A stretch of DNA of 6,693 nt, from contig JAKFVZ010000462.1 of the NCBI GenBank assembly GCA_021732965.1, positions 1 to 6,693 on the forward strand, written 5' to 3'. Below are positions 5,528 through 6,693 of this stretch, piece after piece (position 1 is the stretch's first letter; every line of letters starts with the position of its first letter). Source of the stretch: Reyranella sp. (GTDB lineage: Bacteria > Pseudomonadota > Alphaproteobacteria > Reyranellales > Reyranellaceae). A program made the translations under genes and the position numbers. The notes beneath the pieces are model-generated. The model was not told the origin of the DNA. It saw only the letters and a program-made list of their open reading frames with translations, and did not search any database.

Positions 5528-6559
5528 ATGGGCGAAACGCTCCTGCAGACCACCGTCGTCGGCTCCTACCCGCAACCGGACTGGCTGGTGAACCGCGAGA
5601 TGCTGAGCAAGGTCGTCCCCCGCACGCGCCTGAAGGAGCTGTGGCGTGTCCCCGAGCCGTGGCTCGAGCAGGCCCAGGACGACGCAACGCTCCTCGCCAT
5701 CCGCGACATGGAGCGGGCCGGCATCGACATCGTCACCGACGGCGAGATGCGGCGGGAAAGCTATTCCAACCGTTTCGCGACGGCCCTGGAGGGCATCGAC
5801 GACGAGAACCCGGCCGAGATCGTGAACCGGACCGGAAATCGCACGCCGGTTCCGCGGGTCGTCTGCAAGATCCAGCGCACCCGGCCCGTCGAGCTGCGCG
5901 ACATGCAGTTCTTGCGTGCCAATACCGGGAAGTTGGCCAAGATCACCCTGCCCGGCCCCTTCACCATGGGACAGCAGGTGAAGGACGAGTTCTACAAGGA
6001 TGCCGAGGCCATGTGCATGGATTACGCGCAGGCCGTGAACGAGGAGGCGCACGAACTCGTCAAGGCGGGCGCGGACGTGATCCAGCTCGACGAGCCGTGG
6101 TTGCGTAACAATCCTGACGAAGCGCAGCGCTATGCCGTGAAGGCGATCAACCGCGCCCTGCAGGGTCTGACGGTGCCGACCGTCGTGCATCTCTGCTTCG
6201 GCTATGCCGCGGTCGTGACCGGCCTGAAGCCCACCGGCTATTCCTTCCTGCCGCAGCTTTCCGACACGATCGCCCAGCAGATCTCCATCGAGTCCGCCCA
6301 GCCGAAGATCGACCTCGGCGTGCTCAAGGACCTGGCGCCCAAGAAGGTGATGCTGGGCGTGATCGACCTCAGCGATCCAGAAATCGAAACGCCGGAGAAA
6401 GTCGCCGAGCGCATCCGCGCCGGGTTGAAGCATATCGGCCCCGACAAGCTCCTGCCGGCGCCCGACTGCGGCATGAAATATCTGCCGCGGGCCACGGCAT
6501 TCGGAAAGCTGAAGGCGCTCAGCGAAGGCGCGTCGATCGTCCGCAAGGAACTCGGCTAG
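5528..6559 (+). CDS. MetE C-terminal-domain protein (cobalamin-independent methionine synthase-like methyltransferase)
   Basis: A 343-residue protein equal to only the catalytic C-terminal barrel of MetE; the full enzyme is about 750 residues. The barrel activates a thiol on zinc for methyl transfer. The four zinc ligands are identifiable: His221 and Cys223 (VVHLCFGY), Glu255 (ISIESAQ) and Cys314 (APDCGMKYL). IQLDEPW (185-191) matches the MetE homocysteine-site motif, and the start TTVVGSYPQP resembles the family's GSFPQT entry. DGEMRRESYS (71-80) is also typical. Lacking the N-terminal folate-binding half, it may use another methyl donor or act on another thiol, like stand-alone core-MetE proteins or epoxyalkane:CoM transferase relatives. 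ATG 5528 is preferred because homology begins at once; an in-frame ATG at 5459 would add 23 unmatched residues. It is divergent from the PLD and ends 5 bp from a convergent gene. No methionine-pathway neighbour is visible. Confidence 0.9.
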   Translation: MGETLLQTTVVGSYPQPDWLVNREMLSKVVPRTRLKELWRVPEPWLEQAQDDATLLAIRDMERAGIDIVTDGEMRRESYSNRFATALEGIDDENPAEIVNRTGNRTPVPRVVCKIQRTRPVELRDMQFLRANTGKLAKITLPGPFTMGQQVKDEFYKDAEAMCMDYAQAVNEEAHELVKAGADVIQLDEPWLRNNPDEAQRYAVKAINRALQGLTVPTVVHLCFGYAAVVTGLKPTGYSFLPQLSDTIAQQISIESAQPKIDLGVLKDLAPKKVMLGVIDLSDPEIETPEKVAERIRAGLKHIGPDKLLPAPDCGMKYLPRATAFGKLKALSEGASIVRKELG

Positions 6560-6564
6560 GCGGG

Positions 6565-6693
6565 TCACTTGCAGGCCAGCATGCCGTAGTCGCGCCTTCC
6601 CGCGATCGGCTCGACGGTCATCGTCGCGGGCGGCGTCACCGATCTCATCCAGGCTTCGACGAGCGCCTTGCTGGAGGTCGCGTCGAAGAACAG
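6565..6693 (-). CDS. C-terminal end of an unrecognised leftward gene (partial)
   Basis: From the window edge the minus strand reads 42 codons, LFFDATSSKALVEAWMRSV... to ...RRDYGMLACK, then TGA at 6567-6565. The codon use (G/C at third positions) matches the neighbouring genes, and the stop lies 5 bp from the MetE-like stop in a tight convergent pair. I do not recognise the family from so short a fragment. The ending DYGMLACK has one cysteine next to the C-terminus, which may belong to a disulfide if the protein is exported; this is speculative. Confidence 0.6.
   Translation of the reverse strand: MFFDATSSKALVEAWMRSVTPPATMTVEPIAGRRDYGMLACK

Noticed and set aside
3739..6108. A 789-codon open frame on the + strand, antisense to the PLD and running into the MetE-like gene.
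   Set aside because: Its protein is arginine/glycine/alanine-rich without recognisable motifs and it runs across two well-supported genes in other frames. Long stop-free shadow frames are expected in GC-rich coding DNA.

Overview
The window is compact, GC-rich bacterial DNA with strong third-position G/C bias. Gene content suggests a soil- or water-type alphaproteobacterium: a LysR regulator, an amidase, a nitronate monooxygenase-like flavoprotein and a short MetE-like protein. No rRNA marker is present, so this placement is an inference. I see no tRNA, rRNA, CRISPR array, insertion sequence, integrase or phage gene.

Left part (1-3346). A nitronate monooxygenase/FabK-like flavin oxidoreductase runs leftward off the window edge. 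Divergent from it, across an AT-rich 94-bp region, lies a rightward unit: a LysR-type regulator, a small VOC (glyoxalase/bleomycin-resistance fold) protein and an amidase-signature hydrolase. lysR and voc overlap by ATGA, and voc and the amidase are 11 bp apart, so the three are probably one transcript. The layout fits a LysR controlling its own operon and the divergent oxidoreductase, perhaps for use of a nitrogen-containing compound. The substrate cannot be read from the sequence.

Middle part (3356-5460, leftward). A 596-residue two-HKD phospholipase D matches the secreted Streptomyces-type PLD / Yersinia murine toxin group, by motif memory. It differs in carrying a lipoprotein signal peptide and a cysteine-rich insert near residues 117-160. 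Directly downstream is an 89-residue protein of unknown function with a Sec signal peptide, probably co-transcribed. This pair is the most unusual content here.

Right part (5528-6693). Divergent from the PLD is a 343-residue protein equal to the C-terminal catalytic half of cobalamin-independent methionine synthase, with all four zinc ligands. The 67-bp region between the two starts holds a perfect 6-bp-arm inverted repeat. The window ends with the last 42 codons of an unrecognised leftward gene. Convergent gene ends are only 9 bp (amidase/small protein) and 5 bp (MetE-like/last gene) apart.
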